Of a stretch of 64,000 bases of DNA, positions 35,548 to 45,223 are shown in pieces; positions within the stretch are counted from its first letter, which is position 1; the number at the start of each line of letters is the position of its first letter. Under the pieces are notes generated by a model. It saw nothing but the letters and a program-made list of their open reading frames with translations, had not been told where the DNA came from and did not search any database. The position numbers and the translations under genes are program-made. The DNA is taken from contig NZ_CP108529.1 of assembly GCF_036002945.1 (NCBI RefSeq), positions 1,674,001 to 1,738,000 on the forward strand. Reading direction: 5' to 3'. This stretch comes from Streptomyces sp. NBC_01224 (GTDB lineage Bacteria > Actinomycetota > Actinomycetes > Streptomycetales > Streptomycetaceae).

Positions 35548-36102
35548 ATGTCCCCTATTATCGTGATCATCATTGCCGTCGTGCTGGTGCTTCTCTTGTG
35601 CACGGTGGCAGCGCGGATGCTTACCACGCGCCGCCGGAAGCTGCGGGAGCAGTTCGGCCCGGAGTACGAGCGGGCCGTGGAAGCCAAGCACGGCCGCCGG
35701 GCGGGCGAGCGCGAGCTGCGCGAGCGCGAGGAACGCCACGACGCGCTGGACATCAAGCCCCTACCCGCACCTGTCCGCGACCGCTACGCCCAGGACTGGA
35801 CCCGAGTGCAGGAAGGGTTCGTCGACCGGCCCGACGACGCGGTCCACGAGGCGGACCGGCTCGTGACCACACTCATGAGCGAACGCGGGTACCCGACCAA
35901 GGGGTACGAGCAGCAGCTGAAGGATCTGTCGGTCGAACACGGGCGCACGCTGGAGCACTACCGCGCCGCCCACGAGGTCAACGACCGCAGCAGCCGCCAT
36001 CAGGCGACGACGGAAGAGCTGCGCGGCGCGATGGTGCACTACCGCGCGCTGTTCGACGAACTGCTCCACAACGGCGACCGGCCACGCGGGAGCCAGGCGT
36101 GA
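35548..36102 (+). CDS. Membrane-anchored helical protein
   Basis: 184 residues from ATG 35548. One N-terminal membrane segment (IIVIIIAVVLVLLLCTVAA) precedes a basic/acidic helical cytoplasmic part. The region RDRYAQDWTRVQEGFVDRPD through RGAMVHYRALFDELL is related to the downstream protein (WQKIQGEFVDDPKNAV ... ALQRYRSFFNRLL), so the two share a domain. Function unknown. It lies in a run of same-strand small genes. Confidence 0.75.
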   Translation: MSPIIVIIIAVVLVLLLCTVAARMLTTRRRKLREQFGPEYERAVEAKHGRRAGERELREREERHDALDIKPLPAPVRDRYAQDWTRVQEGFVDRPDDAVHEADRLVTTLMSERGYPTKGYEQQLKDLSVEHGRTLEHYRAAHEVNDRSSRHQATTEELRGAMVHYRALFDELLHNGDRPRGSQA

Positions 36103-36181
36103 GTCCGCGGCCAACGCTTGAGGACGACGAGCTGGCTCAGTCGGCGCCCGACCGGAACAGGTGACGGACGGAAGTGAAGCG

Positions 36182-36664
36182 ATGCGCAACCAGGACACAC
36201 CCCAGAGGGACGAGGGCGTTCCGTCCACGGAGGACCTTACCGGTGCCCGGCAGGGCCCCGGAGATGAAGCGCCGGGCTTGGCTGACGTGCCACCGGAGTA
36301 CCCCGCAGAGGCCACGACCACCGACGGTGAGGGCCGGGAGGAAGGTGGCGGCCGGGCATCCGCCGGTGAACGCCGCGCAGCGGAACCGGCCGAGGAGAAC
36401 GAACCCTTGCTCGGAGCGGAGCAGGAGGAATTCCGCGCCAGGTGGCAGAAGATCCAGGGCGAATTCGTCGACGACCCCAAGAACGCCGTCAACGCGGCCG
36501 ACCAGCTGGTCGCCGAGACGATGCAGGCGCTGGCCACGACCTTCTCCGAGCACAAGCGAGGTCTCGAAGGCCAGTGGCAGCGCGGTGAGCAGGTGGCGAC
36601 CGAAGATCTGCGCCTTGCGCTCCAGCGGTACCGCTCGTTCTTCAACCGCCTGCTCAGCACCTGA
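36182..36664 (+). CDS. Hydrophilic protein sharing a helical domain with its upstream neighbour
   Basis: 160 residues from ATG 36182, with GGAAG seven bases upstream; GTG 36161 is the alternative. The first 80 residues are a disordered, Glu/Gly/Pro-rich linker; the rest (FRARWQKIQGEFVDDPKNAV, then ADQLVAETMQALATTFSEHK and RLALQRYRSFFNRLL) is a soluble version of the domain in the preceding membrane protein. Function unknown. A csbD-like gene follows. Confidence 0.7.
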   Translation: MRNQDTPQRDEGVPSTEDLTGARQGPGDEAPGLADVPPEYPAEATTTDGEGREEGGGRASAGERRAAEPAEENEPLLGAEQEEFRARWQKIQGEFVDDPKNAVNAADQLVAETMQALATTFSEHKRGLEGQWQRGEQVATEDLRLALQRYRSFFNRLLST

Positions 36665-36751
36665 CCAACCCTGCCGCCGCCATGCCCGCAGACGACCGCT
36701 GATTGGCCCCTCTCGATGCACTGGCAGATCACTCACAAAGGACGGCAGACC

Positions 36752-36925
36752 ATGAGCATCGCCAAGAAGATCGCGCACAAAGCCGAAGCGGTCAAAGGCG
36801 GCACCAAAAAGGCTGCCGGCCGCGGAACAGGTAGCCGACGTCTGCAGGCGGAAGGACGCGGCGATCAGATCAAGGGCAACGTCAAACAGGCTGCGGCGAA
36901 GATCAAGGACGCCTTCAAACACTGA
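36752..36925 (+). CDS. CsbD-family stress protein
   Basis: 57 residues from ATG 36752: lysine-rich, with the CsbD pattern LQAEGRGDQIKGNVKQAAAK and IKDAF near the end. CsbD proteins accumulate in the general stress response of Gram-positive bacteria; their molecular role is unclear. A second CsbD-like gene lies at 52716-52889. It ends the 35.3-36.9 kb small-gene run. Confidence 0.8.
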   Translation: MSIAKKIAHKAEAVKGGTKKAAGRGTGSRRLQAEGRGDQIKGNVKQAAAKIKDAFKH

Positions 36926-36929
36926 CCAT

Positions 36930-37389
36930 TGGACCCTCTCGACCCGCCCCGCAGGGGCTCTACACGGGGGTGTGACGCTCCAGGGCATGCTGGCGGGTCC
37001 TTTGGTCAGGTGGCGCCAGAAGGGGGCGGCGGTGAGGTCGGGCGAACGAGCCAACATCACCCAATCGAGTTCAGTGACTGGGAGACGAAGGAACGCGGTG
37101 GTCGACGTCGGTTACAGGCGCTTTCTACGCGCTGGTCTCGCAAGCGCGCTGCCCCGTCTGGGAGTTCTCTGCGCCTTCGCGCAACGTCTTCCTTCATGAG
37201 CCGTCGGTGCGGCCGTGCCAGACGGTGCCTTCCCACTTCACGTACTGCTGTGTCCTGTCCCTGAGGAGGACGGGCTTGAGGTGGCAGTGGAACTGGAGCG
37301 TGCGGCCCTGGTTCCGCCGGATGCAGCTGAACCGCTTCGCACTGTTCTCGTGCCGTACAAGTCGGCTCGCGTGAAGGGGAGATAGCTTT
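36930..37389. other. No intact gene seen
   Basis: The minus strand is open through much of this stretch, continuing from the pseudogene on its right, but becomes Pro/Arg-rich and loses protein character. No plus-strand gene is convincing. Confidence 0.35.
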
Positions 37390-37794
37390 CCGCGGGCCCC
37401 AGCCGGGGGTGTAGTTCGTCAAGGACCGGGAGGGCGGGCGCCAGGAGTCGGCGATGGCCCAGTGGACGACGGCGTCGCCGCGCTCATGTTCGTTGTCAGG
37501 GTAGGTGACGCGCTTGCCCACCTCGGCGAAGAATCGGGACTGCTAGGCGGCGGTGCCGGTGGCCAGGTGTCGCCAGTAGGGCGAGGCGAGCAGCGGCGCC
37601 AATGCGACGGGCTCGGGATAGACCGCGGTGAACAGTCGGTAGGCGCTGTAGGCGCTGTAGGCGCTGTAGGCGCTGTAGGCGCTGTAGGCGCTGTAGGCGC
37701 TGTAGGCGCTGTAGGCGCTGTAGGCGCTGTAGGCGCTGTAGGCGCTGTAGGCGCAGCATGGCACCAATGGCCTGGAAGCCTCATGTGCCTGCAA
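37390..37794 (-). pseudogene. Hypothetical gene with in-frame stop and repeat-expanded N-terminus
   Basis: From 37794 the minus frame reads about 13 SAY triplets encoded by a 9-bp array, then RLFTAVYPEPVALAPLLASP and YWRHLATGTAA, a TAG at 37543-37545, and continues in the same frame with SRFFAEVGKRVTYPDNEHER and GDAVVHWAIADSWRPPSRSL. The two parts look like one protein interrupted by a stop. I do not recognise the family. The repeat is open in all three minus frames, so it does not by itself prove which frame is native. Confidence 0.45.
37640..37756. repeat. 9-bp tandem repeat, 12 perfect copies plus a variant
   Basis: TAGGCGCTG is repeated 12 times without error from 37640 to 37747, followed by TAGGCGCAG. 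Because the unit is 9 bp, frame is kept and each copy adds three residues. Such arrays vary by replication slippage. Confidence 0.92.
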
Positions 37795-38047
37795 AGCTCC
37801 AGGCGTCTTTCACAACCCCCGCACCGTCCAGGCCGGACGTGGACTAGACCGGCTGCACCGGCCTCGCGGTGGTCCGCCTGCTGGAGTACCCACGCAGCGA
37901 CGCACCACCATAAGGCTCATGATGCTGGGCCGGTGGAGTGGGCGGTGACCGGGCCGGGACCTGTACAGGGCAGAGATCAGCGCAACCTCACCCGTGCTGG
38001 CGACAGAAGCAGAGTCCAGGTAATCGAAAAGCGAAGGAGGGTTGCGC
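37795..38047. promoter_or_regulatory. Upstream region of the crtE operon
   Basis: No gene in this 250-base space. GGAGG lies seven bases before the crtE ATG. The promoter, which in other Streptomyces is recognised by the light-induced ECF sigma factor LitS, cannot be pinned down by eye. Confidence 0.4.
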
Positions 38048-39190
38048 ATGCTTGCTCTGCGGATGACTGCTGCCGGACCGGCAGGATGCGTCGATGCCCC
38101 GCTCACGGCGAACGATGCCGCCAGGGCCGTCGAAACGGTCCTGGAGAAGTTCCTCGACGCGGGACTGTGCCGGGCCCGTGAGGTAGACCCGGTGTTCGCT
38201 GGCGATGTCGCCGACCGCGTCGCGGCATTCGCCCGACGCGGTGGGAAGCGGCTGCGCACGGCGTTCGCATGGTGCGGGTGGCGGGCCGCGGGCGGCGAAG
38301 GCGACGCCGGTGCGGTTCTGCAGCTGGGGGCTGCCCTCGAACTTGTCCAGGCCTGTGCCCTCATACACGACGACGTGATGGACGGATCCCTCCTGCGAAG
38401 GGGGGAACCTGCGGTACACGTCGACTTCGCACGTATGCACCGCGCCGCCGAAATGACCGGCCCGCCCGAATCGTTCGCGACCGCCGCCGCCGTGCTCGCG
38501 GGCGACCTGGCGCTCGCGTGGGCGGATGACTTGCTGACCGAGAACGCACTCCGATCACCCCATGGCTGGCGGCTGTATCGCGAATGGCAGGCATTGCGCG
38601 GCGAGATGGTCGCAGGGCAGTACCGCGACATCCACGCGCAGGCGGCTGGCTCGTCCGGGGTCGACGAGGCCATGACCATCGCGACGCTCAAGAGCGCCCT
38701 GTACACGGTCGAGCGGCCACTGGCCCTGGGCGCCTCACTGACCGCCGCCGATGCGCGCACCGTTGACGCGCTACGGTCCGCCGGCCGGTGTGCGGGGCTG
38801 GCCTTTCAGCTCCGCGACGACCTGCTCGGTGCCTTCGGGGATCCGGCACTGACGGGCAAACCGTCGGGCGACGACCTGCGCGTCCGAAAGCTGACCTATC
38901 TGCTGGCCGTCGCCACCAGACTCGCCGAAGACTCCGGGGACGAGGAGGCCGTCGACGCGCTCGGACCCGTCACGGCCCCCCGCTCGGACCGCACCATCGA
39001 CCGGATGCGTGCCGCGCTGGAGCGGACCGGGGCCCGTGCCGTCGTGGAAGCCAAGATCACGGAGCTGGCGGGCACGAGTCTGCGACATTTCGAGGAGACC
39101 GGCGCCGCGCCCCTCGTAAGGCGGGAGTTCGCCGCGCTGGTCGACCAGGCGGTGGGCATGGTTCCCGACCTCACAGGGGAGAGCACGTGA
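38048..39190 (+). CDS. crtE: Geranylgeranyl diphosphate synthase
   Basis: 380 residues from ATG 38048 (GGAGG seven bases upstream; TTG 38042 is less likely). A trans-isoprenyl diphosphate synthase: FARRGGKRLRTAF near residue 62, first Asp-rich motif HDDVMDGS at about 108-112, GEMVAGQYRDI near 185, and second motif FQLRDDLLGAFGD at about 253-265. It condenses IPP with allylic diphosphates to GGPP in the cytoplasm, the first committed step toward carotenoids here. Its stop overlaps the crtI start (GTGA), so it heads a translationally coupled operon. Confidence 0.95.
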   Translation: MLALRMTAAGPAGCVDAPLTANDAARAVETVLEKFLDAGLCRAREVDPVFAGDVADRVAAFARRGGKRLRTAFAWCGWRAAGGEGDAGAVLQLGAALELVQACALIHDDVMDGSLLRRGEPAVHVDFARMHRAAEMTGPPESFATAAAVLAGDLALAWADDLLTENALRSPHGWRLYREWQALRGEMVAGQYRDIHAQAAGSSGVDEAMTIATLKSALYTVERPLALGASLTAADARTVDALRSAGRCAGLAFQLRDDLLGAFGDPALTGKPSGDDLRVRKLTYLLAVATRLAEDSGDEEAVDALGPVTAPRSDRTIDRMRAALERTGARAVVEAKITELAGTSLRHFEETGAAPLVRREFAALVDQAVGMVPDLTGEST

Positions 39191-40767
39191 GGACCGTACC
39201 GGGGCCTGCAGATCATGTCGTCGTCGTGGGCGCCGGCCTGTCGGGCCTTGCGTGCGCCCTCCACCTGCTGGGCGCCGGACGCCGGGTCACGGTCGTCGAG
39301 CGGGATCCCGGTCCGGGCGGCCGGGCCGGCCGTGTGGAGCTCGGCGGATACCTGATGGACACAGGCCCCACGGTGCTGACGATGCCGCATCTGGCCGACG
39401 AGGCCTTCGCAGCCGTTGGCGACAGCCTCGGTCGCCACCTGGAGCTGGTGGCCCTGCACCCGGCGTACCGTGCCCGCTTCGCGGACGGGTCTTCCCTGGA
39501 TGTCCACACCGACGCCGAGGCGATGGAAGCGGAGGTACGTCGCTTCGCGGGCCCGGTGGAGGCGGCGGGTTACCGCCGCCTCCGGAACTGGCTGAAACGG
39601 CTGTACCAGGCGCAGATGAGGCGGTTCATCGACACGAACTTCGACTCGCCCTTCCAGCTCCTGCATCCGGACCTGGCCCGCCTGGCGACACTGGGCGGCT
39701 TCGGACGGCTGGACCGCCAGATCGGCCGCTTCCTGTCCGACGCCCGGTTGCGCCGCGTCTTCACCTTCCAGGCGCTGTACGCGGGTGTCACCCCTGCTCG
39801 GGCACTCGCGGCGTACGCCGTGATCGCCTACATGGACACCGTGGCCGGCGTCTGGTTCCCCAAAGGCGGAATGCACGCCCTGCCCCGGGCCATGACCGAT
39901 GCGGCGGCCGGTGCCGGTGCCACCTTCCGCTGGTCGGCCGAAGTGAACGAACTGGAGCGCTCGACCGGCCGGGTGCGCGCCGTGCGTCTGGCCTCGGGCG
40001 AACGGATCGCCTGTGACGCGGTGGTCCTGACGCCCGATCTTCCCGTCACCCACCGGCTCCTGGGGCGCGCTCCCCGGCGCCCGGTACGGCTGCGTCACTC
40101 GCCGTCCGCGGTGATCCTGCATGCCGGGACGGACCGTACCTGGTCCGGTCTCGCGCACCATACGCTCTCGTTCGGCGCGGCGTGGGAGCACACATTCGAC
40201 GAACTGACGCGCACGGGTGCGCTGATGAGCGACCCGTCGCTGCTGATCACCCGGCCGACTTCCCATGATCCGGGTCTGGCGCCCGGGGGCCGGCATCTCC
40301 ACTATGTTCTGGCCCCCTGCCCGAACACGATCACTGGTCCGTGCGCAGCTTCGTGGCGCGACCTGGGGCCTCGCTACCGTGACAGCCTTGTGGCCGAGCT
40401 GGAACGCCGGGGGCTCGACGGGTTCGCGGAAAGCATCCAGGAGGAACTCCTGGTGACACCGATGGACTGGACTGCGCAGGGCCATGCGGCGGGCAGTCCC
40501 TTCTCCCTCTCGCACACCTTCGCCCAGACCGGTCCGTTCCGGCCGCACAACCTGGTAAGCGGGCTGGACAACGTCGTGCTCGCCGGCTGCGGGACCACGC
40601 CCGGTGTCGGCGTGCCGACGGTCCTCATCAGTGGAAAACTCGCCGCCGACCGCATCACCGGAGGCGCCCGGCGCCCGGCACCCCGGACAGGATCGGCCCC
40701 GCCCGCCGGGCGTGCTGCATTCTCCTCGACCGTCTCGACCGGGAGACCTGCCGATGACCCGTCGTGA
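39187..40767 (+). CDS. crtI: Phytoene desaturase
   Basis: 526 residues from GTG 39187, overlapping crtE by four bases. The FAD-binding loop [20 protein letters not shown] is near residues 11-30, [20 protein letters not shown] follows, and [14 protein letters not shown] and a C-terminal [20 protein letters not shown] close the CrtI fold. CrtI-type enzymes carry out the desaturations from phytoene to lycopene. The C-terminal tail of about 30 residues (after AADRI) is Pro/Ala-rich and overlaps the crtB start. Confidence 0.95.
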   Translation: MRTVPGPADHVVVVGAGLSGLACALHLLGAGRRVTVVERDPGPGGRAGRVELGGYLMDTGPTVLTMPHLADEAFAAVGDSLGRHLELVALHPAYRARFADGSSLDVHTDAEAMEAEVRRFAGPVEAAGYRRLRNWLKRLYQAQMRRFIDTNFDSPFQLLHPDLARLATLGGFGRLDRQIGRFLSDARLRRVFTFQALYAGVTPARALAAYAVIAYMDTVAGVWFPKGGMHALPRAMTDAAAGAGATFRWSAEVNELERSTGRVRAVRLASGERIACDAVVLTPDLPVTHRLLGRAPRRPVRLRHSPSAVILHAGTDRTWSGLAHHTLSFGAAWEHTFDELTRTGALMSDPSLLITRPTSHDPGLAPGGRHLHYVLAPCPNTITGPCAASWRDLGPRYRDSLVAELERRGLDGFAESIQEELLVTPMDWTAQGHAAGSPFSLSHTFAQTGPFRPHNLVSGLDNVVLAGCGTTPGVGVPTVLISGKLAADRITGGARRPAPRTGSAPPAGRAAFSSTVSTGRPADDPS

Positions 40768-41749
40768 ACTGGACGCCGCCGGCATCAGCGACCCCGAGCT
40801 ACGCGCGGCGTACACCCGTTGCCGACAGCTCAACGCCCGTCACGGCCGGACGTACTTCCTCGCCACCCGTCTGCTGCCGGTCGAACACCGCTGCGCGGTG
40901 CACGCTTTGTATGGTTTCGCGCGCTGGGCGGACGACATCGTGGACGACATCGACCGACGGCAGACCCCCGACGAGCGTGACCGACTGCTGCGCCTGCTGG
41001 AGAACGACCTCGCGTACGGGCTGTCCACCGGCGGCGCGGACGGGCCTTTGGTCCGGGCGTTGGCCGACACCATCGGCCGGTACGGCATCGAGCGCACGCT
41101 GTTCACCGACTTCATCGCCTCGATGCGTACTGACTTGAGCGTCACGGACTATCCGACGTACGCCGACCTGCGTACCTACATGCACGGCTCGGCAGCCGTG
41201 ATCGGACTGCAGATGCTGCCCGTCCTCGGTACGGTCGTGCCCCGCGAGGAGGCGGCACCGCACGCGGCGGCCCTCGGGGTGGCGTTCCAGCTCACCAACT
41301 TCCTTCGGGACGTGGGTGAGGACTTGGACCGCGGCCGCGTCTACCTGCCGGCGGACCTGCTCGCCGCCCATGGGGTGGACCGGCCGCTGCTGGAATGGAG
41401 CAGGCGTACCGGGCGCCGTGACCCCCGGATTCGGTCGGCTTTCATCGCCGCTGAGGCACTGACCAAAGGCGTGTATCGGGAGGCCGAGCCCGGCATCGCC
41501 ATGCTCGACCCGCGTGTGCGTCCTTGTATCCGTACCGCATTCACGCTGTACGGCGGCATCCTGGACGTGATCGCGCATCACGACTACGGGGTACTGCACC
41601 GCCGGTCGGTCGTGCCCTGCCGACGCCGCGCGGCCACCGCCGCGGTCGGAGCCGCCCGCATCCTCGGCGTGCGTCTGCGCACCCGCGCCGCGCATCCGTT
41701 GGCCCCGGAGCGCGGCGCCGTGCCCCGGTGGAGGGAATTCGAGCAGTGA
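40754..41749 (+). CDS. crtB: Phytoene synthase
   Basis: 331 residues from ATG 40754, inside the end of crtI (14-base overlap). The two Asp-rich motifs of squalene/phytoene synthases are present: [10 protein letters not shown] at about residues 58-67 and [18 protein letters not shown] near 180-200. It joins two GGPP molecules head to head to form phytoene. The last 60 residues are Arg-rich. The TGA stop overlaps the GTG of the next gene. Confidence 0.95.
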   Translation: MTRRELDAAGISDPELRAAYTRCRQLNARHGRTYFLATRLLPVEHRCAVHALYGFARWADDIVDDIDRRQTPDERDRLLRLLENDLAYGLSTGGADGPLVRALADTIGRYGIERTLFTDFIASMRTDLSVTDYPTYADLRTYMHGSAAVIGLQMLPVLGTVVPREEAAPHAAALGVAFQLTNFLRDVGEDLDRGRVYLPADLLAAHGVDRPLLEWSRRTGRRDPRIRSAFIAAEALTKGVYREAEPGIAMLDPRVRPCIRTAFTLYGGILDVIAHHDYGVLHRRSVVPCRRRAATAAVGAARILGVRLRTRAAHPLAPERGAVPRWREFEQ

Positions 41750-42753
41750 ACGATCCAGTGGACAAAGCGCGTTGGACACCACCGCTGCGTCGGCGGAACG
41801 GACCGGCGTGGGCGGCGCAGAAGCCTTCATGGCGGGAGGCGAAACCGTCACTGGTAGCCGAGGCTCTCACGCGGGCTTCGGCGCGTCGCTCCGGCAACTG
41901 GTTCGTCGTCGGAGCCTCTCGGGATGTCGCCGCAGGCGGCCGCCCGTACGGCCGGACGGTGGGCGGCCTCGAGGTCGTACTATGGCGATCGAACACGGGC
42001 GAGCTCCACGCAGGCCCGGGCGCCTGCCCCCACCTCGGTGCCCCCCTGCGCGACGGCCGGGTGATCTGTGGCACGCTGGTGTGCCACTGGCACGGACTGA
42101 CTCTGGATGGTGCCCCGTTCGCAGGCTGGGACCCGTTCCCCGCCCACGACGACGGGGTGCTGGTGTGGGTGCGGCTGGACGAGGTCGGCGGCGAAGAGCC
42201 ATCAGATCGTCCCGTGGTGCCTGTGCGTCCCGCGGCGAGCAGAGCAGTGGACGCGGTGTTCACGGCGGTGGGGCGGTGCGAGCCGCAGGACGTGGTCGCC
42301 AACCGGCTCGACCCGTGGCACGGCTCGTGGTTCCATCCTCACTCGTTCGTCGACCTGCAGGTGGTGCGCTTGCCACAGAGCGATCACGACAACGCGTTCG
42401 TCGTCGATGTCTCGTTCCGTGTCACGGGTCGTCTGGTGGTGCCCGTACGGGCGGAATTCACAGCACCTGATCCGCGTACGGTCGCCATGCACATCACCGA
42501 GGGCGACGGGACAACATCGGTGGTGGAGACGCACGCCACGCCACTGACGAGCGAGGCGGATGCCAATCCACGGACCGCCGTCGTCGAGGCGGTCGTCGCC
42601 GCCTCGAACCGGCGGGGCTTTGCGCTGGCCCGGGCTGCCGCTCCCTTGCTACGCCCGCTGATGCGTCGCGCAGCAGGCCGTCTGTGGCGCGACGATCTGG
42701 CCTACGCCGAGCGACGCTGGACCCTGCGGAGCACCGGGCGGTTCCCCGGGTGA
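41746..42753 (+). CDS. Rieske [2Fe-2S] protein of the crt operon
   Basis: 335 residues from GTG 41746, coupled to crtB by GTGA overlap. The Rieske motif is complete: CPHLGAPL (CxH) and VCHWHGLTL (CxxH) near residues 94-120. The C-terminal part, including [20 protein letters not shown], matches the DUF5914-type domain found after Rieske domains in actinobacterial crt clusters. It occupies the fourth position of the crtEIB operon, where other Streptomyces have the gene called crtV. The reaction is unknown; an oxygenase or electron-transfer role on a carotenoid is inferred. Confidence 0.85.
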   Translation: MNDPVDKARWTPPLRRRNGPAWAAQKPSWREAKPSLVAEALTRASARRSGNWFVVGASRDVAAGGRPYGRTVGGLEVVLWRSNTGELHAGPGACPHLGAPLRDGRVICGTLVCHWHGLTLDGAPFAGWDPFPAHDDGVLVWVRLDEVGGEEPSDRPVVPVRPAASRAVDAVFTAVGRCEPQDVVANRLDPWHGSWFHPHSFVDLQVVRLPQSDHDNAFVVDVSFRVTGRLVVPVRAEFTAPDPRTVAMHITEGDGTTSVVETHATPLTSEADANPRTAVVEAVVAASNRRGFALARAAAPLLRPLMRRAAGRLWRDDLAYAERRWTLRSTGRFPG

Positions 42754-42935
42754 CCGCGTCGATCGATTGAACCTGCGCCCCATCCGTGTGCCGACCGAGT
42801 GCGCTGGGCTCTGTCGTCACGCCCCCGCCTGCCCGCGACACCTCGTACTCCCTCTCGCCGCACCGGGTGGCGTCGCGGGCGGGCACTCCGGGCCGACGGT
42901 GGACCGTGTAGGACTCAATCCAGGCAGCCTGGATC

Positions 42936-44495
42936 TCAGCCACGTCCTGCCAGTGCTGCAAGTACCCTCAGGGCAGGGGAACGGCCGGCGCGGGGGACGG
43001 TCCACAGTACCTGGCCCCGGACACCCCAGTCGGCCAGCAAGGCGTTGGCTGCCAGGAAGCCCGTAGTAGCGGCGCGTTCCATCAGGGCCACGGGCAGGTC
43101 GCAGCGCACCGTGTCACCGGCCAGCGTCAGCCGTGGGTGGGGGGTGCGGACAGTGGGCCGCTGGTGATAAGCGCCGACCGGGAAGAGCGGACAGTCCGCC
43201 CGCCACTCGTGGCGGGCGTCCACGACCTGGGCCTCTTTGGTCTCCGGATAGACCTGGTGAAGCCGGTCGACGAGGAGGTCTTGCAGCTTTTCCGGCTCGG
43301 TACCGGAGGCCACAGCGTAGGCGTGCAGTTCCACCACCGAGCCGCCGGTGCGGGTGGCCCAGCGGGCGGCCTCGCCCTCGTAGCGTTCCAAGACACTGAT
43401 GTTGTCCAGGCCGTCGTAGCCGCTGGTGCCGAGGAAGCCGGCTCGATCGGCGCGGACTGGCCGGTCGAGCCAGAGCCGGGAGACGAGGAACGCGGGGGCT
43501 GTGCGCAGGGTGGCGATGTCGTCGCGCCAGGCGGCGGTACCCAGACCAGGCGACCCGGCGACGAGCCGACGCAGTCCCTCGACGTCGAGGGCGAGGATCG
43601 CCCCCTGATGGCGGTCGATCGCAGCGTCGGTCTGCACCTCCAGGACTCCACCGGCGGACGGGCGGACACCGTGCACGGGAGTACCGGTGCGGATGTCCAC
43701 GCCGAGCTGCTGCAGGTAGCCGCCGAGAGGCTCCCACAAGGCTTGTGGGAAGGGTTCGTCCGGCACGTCGAAGAGCAGTCCTTCGGAGGAGCCGAGGAAA
43801 TAGATGTGGAACATCAGCAGCATTTCCGCAGCGGACAGTTCGCGCGGGTCGGCGAAGAAGCTGCGCGAGAACACCTCGAACGCCAGGTGGTGGGCGGCAT
43901 CGGGGAAGCGAATGCCCTCCAGGAAACGGGTCGCGCTGACGCGGTCGAAGCGTCCGTACACCTCGGGCACGCGGACGTCCAGGAGCGGCAGCGCCGCGCG
44001 CGGATCCATTGCGGCGAGGTCCTGCCAGCCGAAGGAGGGGCTGAGGGTGACGAAGCCGAGGGCGCTGAAGGGTGGTGTCCGCGGGACGCGGGCGAAGCTG
44101 TCGGCCAGGCCGCCACTGTGCCGTAGGGGGTAGTCGGGCAGCGGCACGAGCCGCGTGAGGGAGGGGTCTGTCCGCCGCAGCAGGCCACGCAGGTTGTAGT
44201 ACTGACGGAAGAAGGCGTGGAAGCCGCGGGTCATGGTCACCTCGGAACCGTCGGCCAGGCGGGTGCGCCAACCGGCGAGACGGCCGCCGAGCGATCCTTC
44301 CCGTTCATAGAAAGTCACCCGTGCTCCGCGTTCCGCCAGCAGGGTTGCCGCAGCGAGACCGGCGATTCCGCCGCCGATCACCGCGACGCCCGGCGCATCC
44401 TGGCGCTCGAAGCGGGCCCGTCCCGGCGCGGGCATGAGGACACTCGCCTTGCGGTCGCGGCCCCGCCGGACACGACGGTGGTGGTCGGCGCTCAC
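42936..44495 (-). CDS. crtU: Carotene desaturase/methyltransferase (isorenieratene synthase)
   Basis: 519 residues from GTG 44495, overlapping the crtT stop by four bases. An FAD-binding amine-oxidase-like protein: GVAVIGGGIAGLAAATLLAE, GRLAGWRTRLADGSEVTMTR, GFHAFFRQYYNLRGLLRR, and near the end LTLAGDTVRCDLPVALMERA. This matches CrtU, which converts the beta-ionone rings of beta-carotene to aromatic rings, giving isorenieratene. It is the last gene of the minus-strand operon and converges with the Rieske gene. Confidence 0.9.
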   Translation of the reverse strand: MSADHHRRVRRGRDRKASVLMPAPGRARFERQDAPGVAVIGGGIAGLAAATLLAERGARVTFYEREGSLGGRLAGWRTRLADGSEVTMTRGFHAFFRQYYNLRGLLRRTDPSLTRLVPLPDYPLRHSGGLADSFARVPRTPPFSALGFVTLSPSFGWQDLAAMDPRAALPLLDVRVPEVYGRFDRVSATRFLEGIRFPDAAHHLAFEVFSRSFFADPRELSAAEMLLMFHIYFLGSSEGLLFDVPDEPFPQALWEPLGGYLQQLGVDIRTGTPVHGVRPSAGGVLEVQTDAAIDRHQGAILALDVEGLRRLVAGSPGLGTAAWRDDIATLRTAPAFLVSRLWLDRPVRADRAGFLGTSGYDGLDNISVLERYEGEAARWATRTGGSVVELHAYAVASGTEPEKLQDLLVDRLHQVYPETKEAQVVDARHEWRADCPLFPVGAYHQRPTVRTPHPRLTLAGDTVRCDLPVALMERAATTGFLAANALLADWGVRGQVLWTVPRAGRSPALRVLAALAGRG

Positions 44496-45223
44496 AGGGC
44501 GTACTCCGTCACCGGAGCCGAGCCGTTGCGGGCGAGGAAGGTGTGAACGATACCTGTCTGCCAACCGGCGACGGGAACGGTGCGTACGCCGGTGAAACCC
44601 GTACGCGTGAGGCGGTCCTCGAAGGCGGGGGCGGTATCGAAGGCGAGGACGCTGCGCCACAGATGGCGGTAGAGCGCGCGGTCGCCGCTCAGCGTGCCCA
44701 CCGGAACGATCACCCCGTGGCATACGGCCGTCCAGAGCCCGCGGTGGACGGGCGAGCCGCTGAGGCTGTACTCGTGGACGGCGAGTCGCCCGCCCGGACG
44801 CAACAGTGCTCGGACCGACGCGAGGACTCTGTCCGGATCGGCGACGTTGCGGAACAGATAGGCGGCGAAGACCGCGTCGAAGAGCCCCTCACCGACCGCG
44901 TGCACTTCCTCAGCGTTCCGATGCAGGAATCGGACACGTGCGGGCCACGGCTTGGCGAGCGCGCGTTGCAGCATTCCCGACGAGGCGTCGACGGCCGTGA
45001 TGCGAGCGCACGGTGCGGCCCGGAGCAGTGCCCGGGTGGAGGCACCGGTGCCGCAGCCGAGATCGAGGACATGCATTCCAGCTCCTTGGCGGGGTAGCCG
45101 GAGCCGTCGTGCCGAGCGGCGCAGATCGGCGTGGTAACCGGGGTTCATGGCTGTGAGGCGGTCATAGCTGCGCGACGCGTGGTCGAAGGCGCGTGCCAGT
45201 TCGTGGTCCCGCAGAAGCGTCAT
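44492..45223 (-). CDS. crtT: Class I SAM-dependent methyltransferase of the crt cluster
   Basis: 243 residues from ATG 45223, overlapping the crtY stop (ATGA). Motif I is VLDLGCGTGASTRALL, followed by ITAVDASSGMLQRALAKPW, FDAVFAAYLFRNVADPDRVL and LLRPGGRLAVHEYSLSG, the UbiE/Coq5-type order. In Streptomyces crt clusters this position is crtT, whose substrate is not established. Family and position are certain, the reaction is not. Confidence 0.88.
   Translation of the reverse strand: MTLLRDHELARAFDHASRSYDRLTAMNPGYHADLRRSARRLRLPRQGAGMHVLDLGCGTGASTRALLRAAPCARITAVDASSGMLQRALAKPWPARVRFLHRNAEEVHAVGEGLFDAVFAAYLFRNVADPDRVLASVRALLRPGGRLAVHEYSLSGSPVHRGLWTAVCHGVIVPVGTLSGDRALYRHLWRSVLAFDTAPAFEDRLTRTGFTGVRTVPVAGWQTGIVHTFLARNGSAPVTEYAL

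Noticed and set aside
37640..37756. CRISPR array
   Set aside because: Unit of 9 bp without spacers; it is a simple tandem repeat, and no cas genes are present.
38788..40767. crtI starting at 38788
   Set aside because: That start lies deep inside crtE in another frame; the family N-terminus and GTGA overlap place the start at 39187.
38896..40833. 645-codon minus-strand frame opposite crtI and crtB
   Set aside because: Antisense shadow of well-identified genes, with no domains and an Arg/Gly/His bias.
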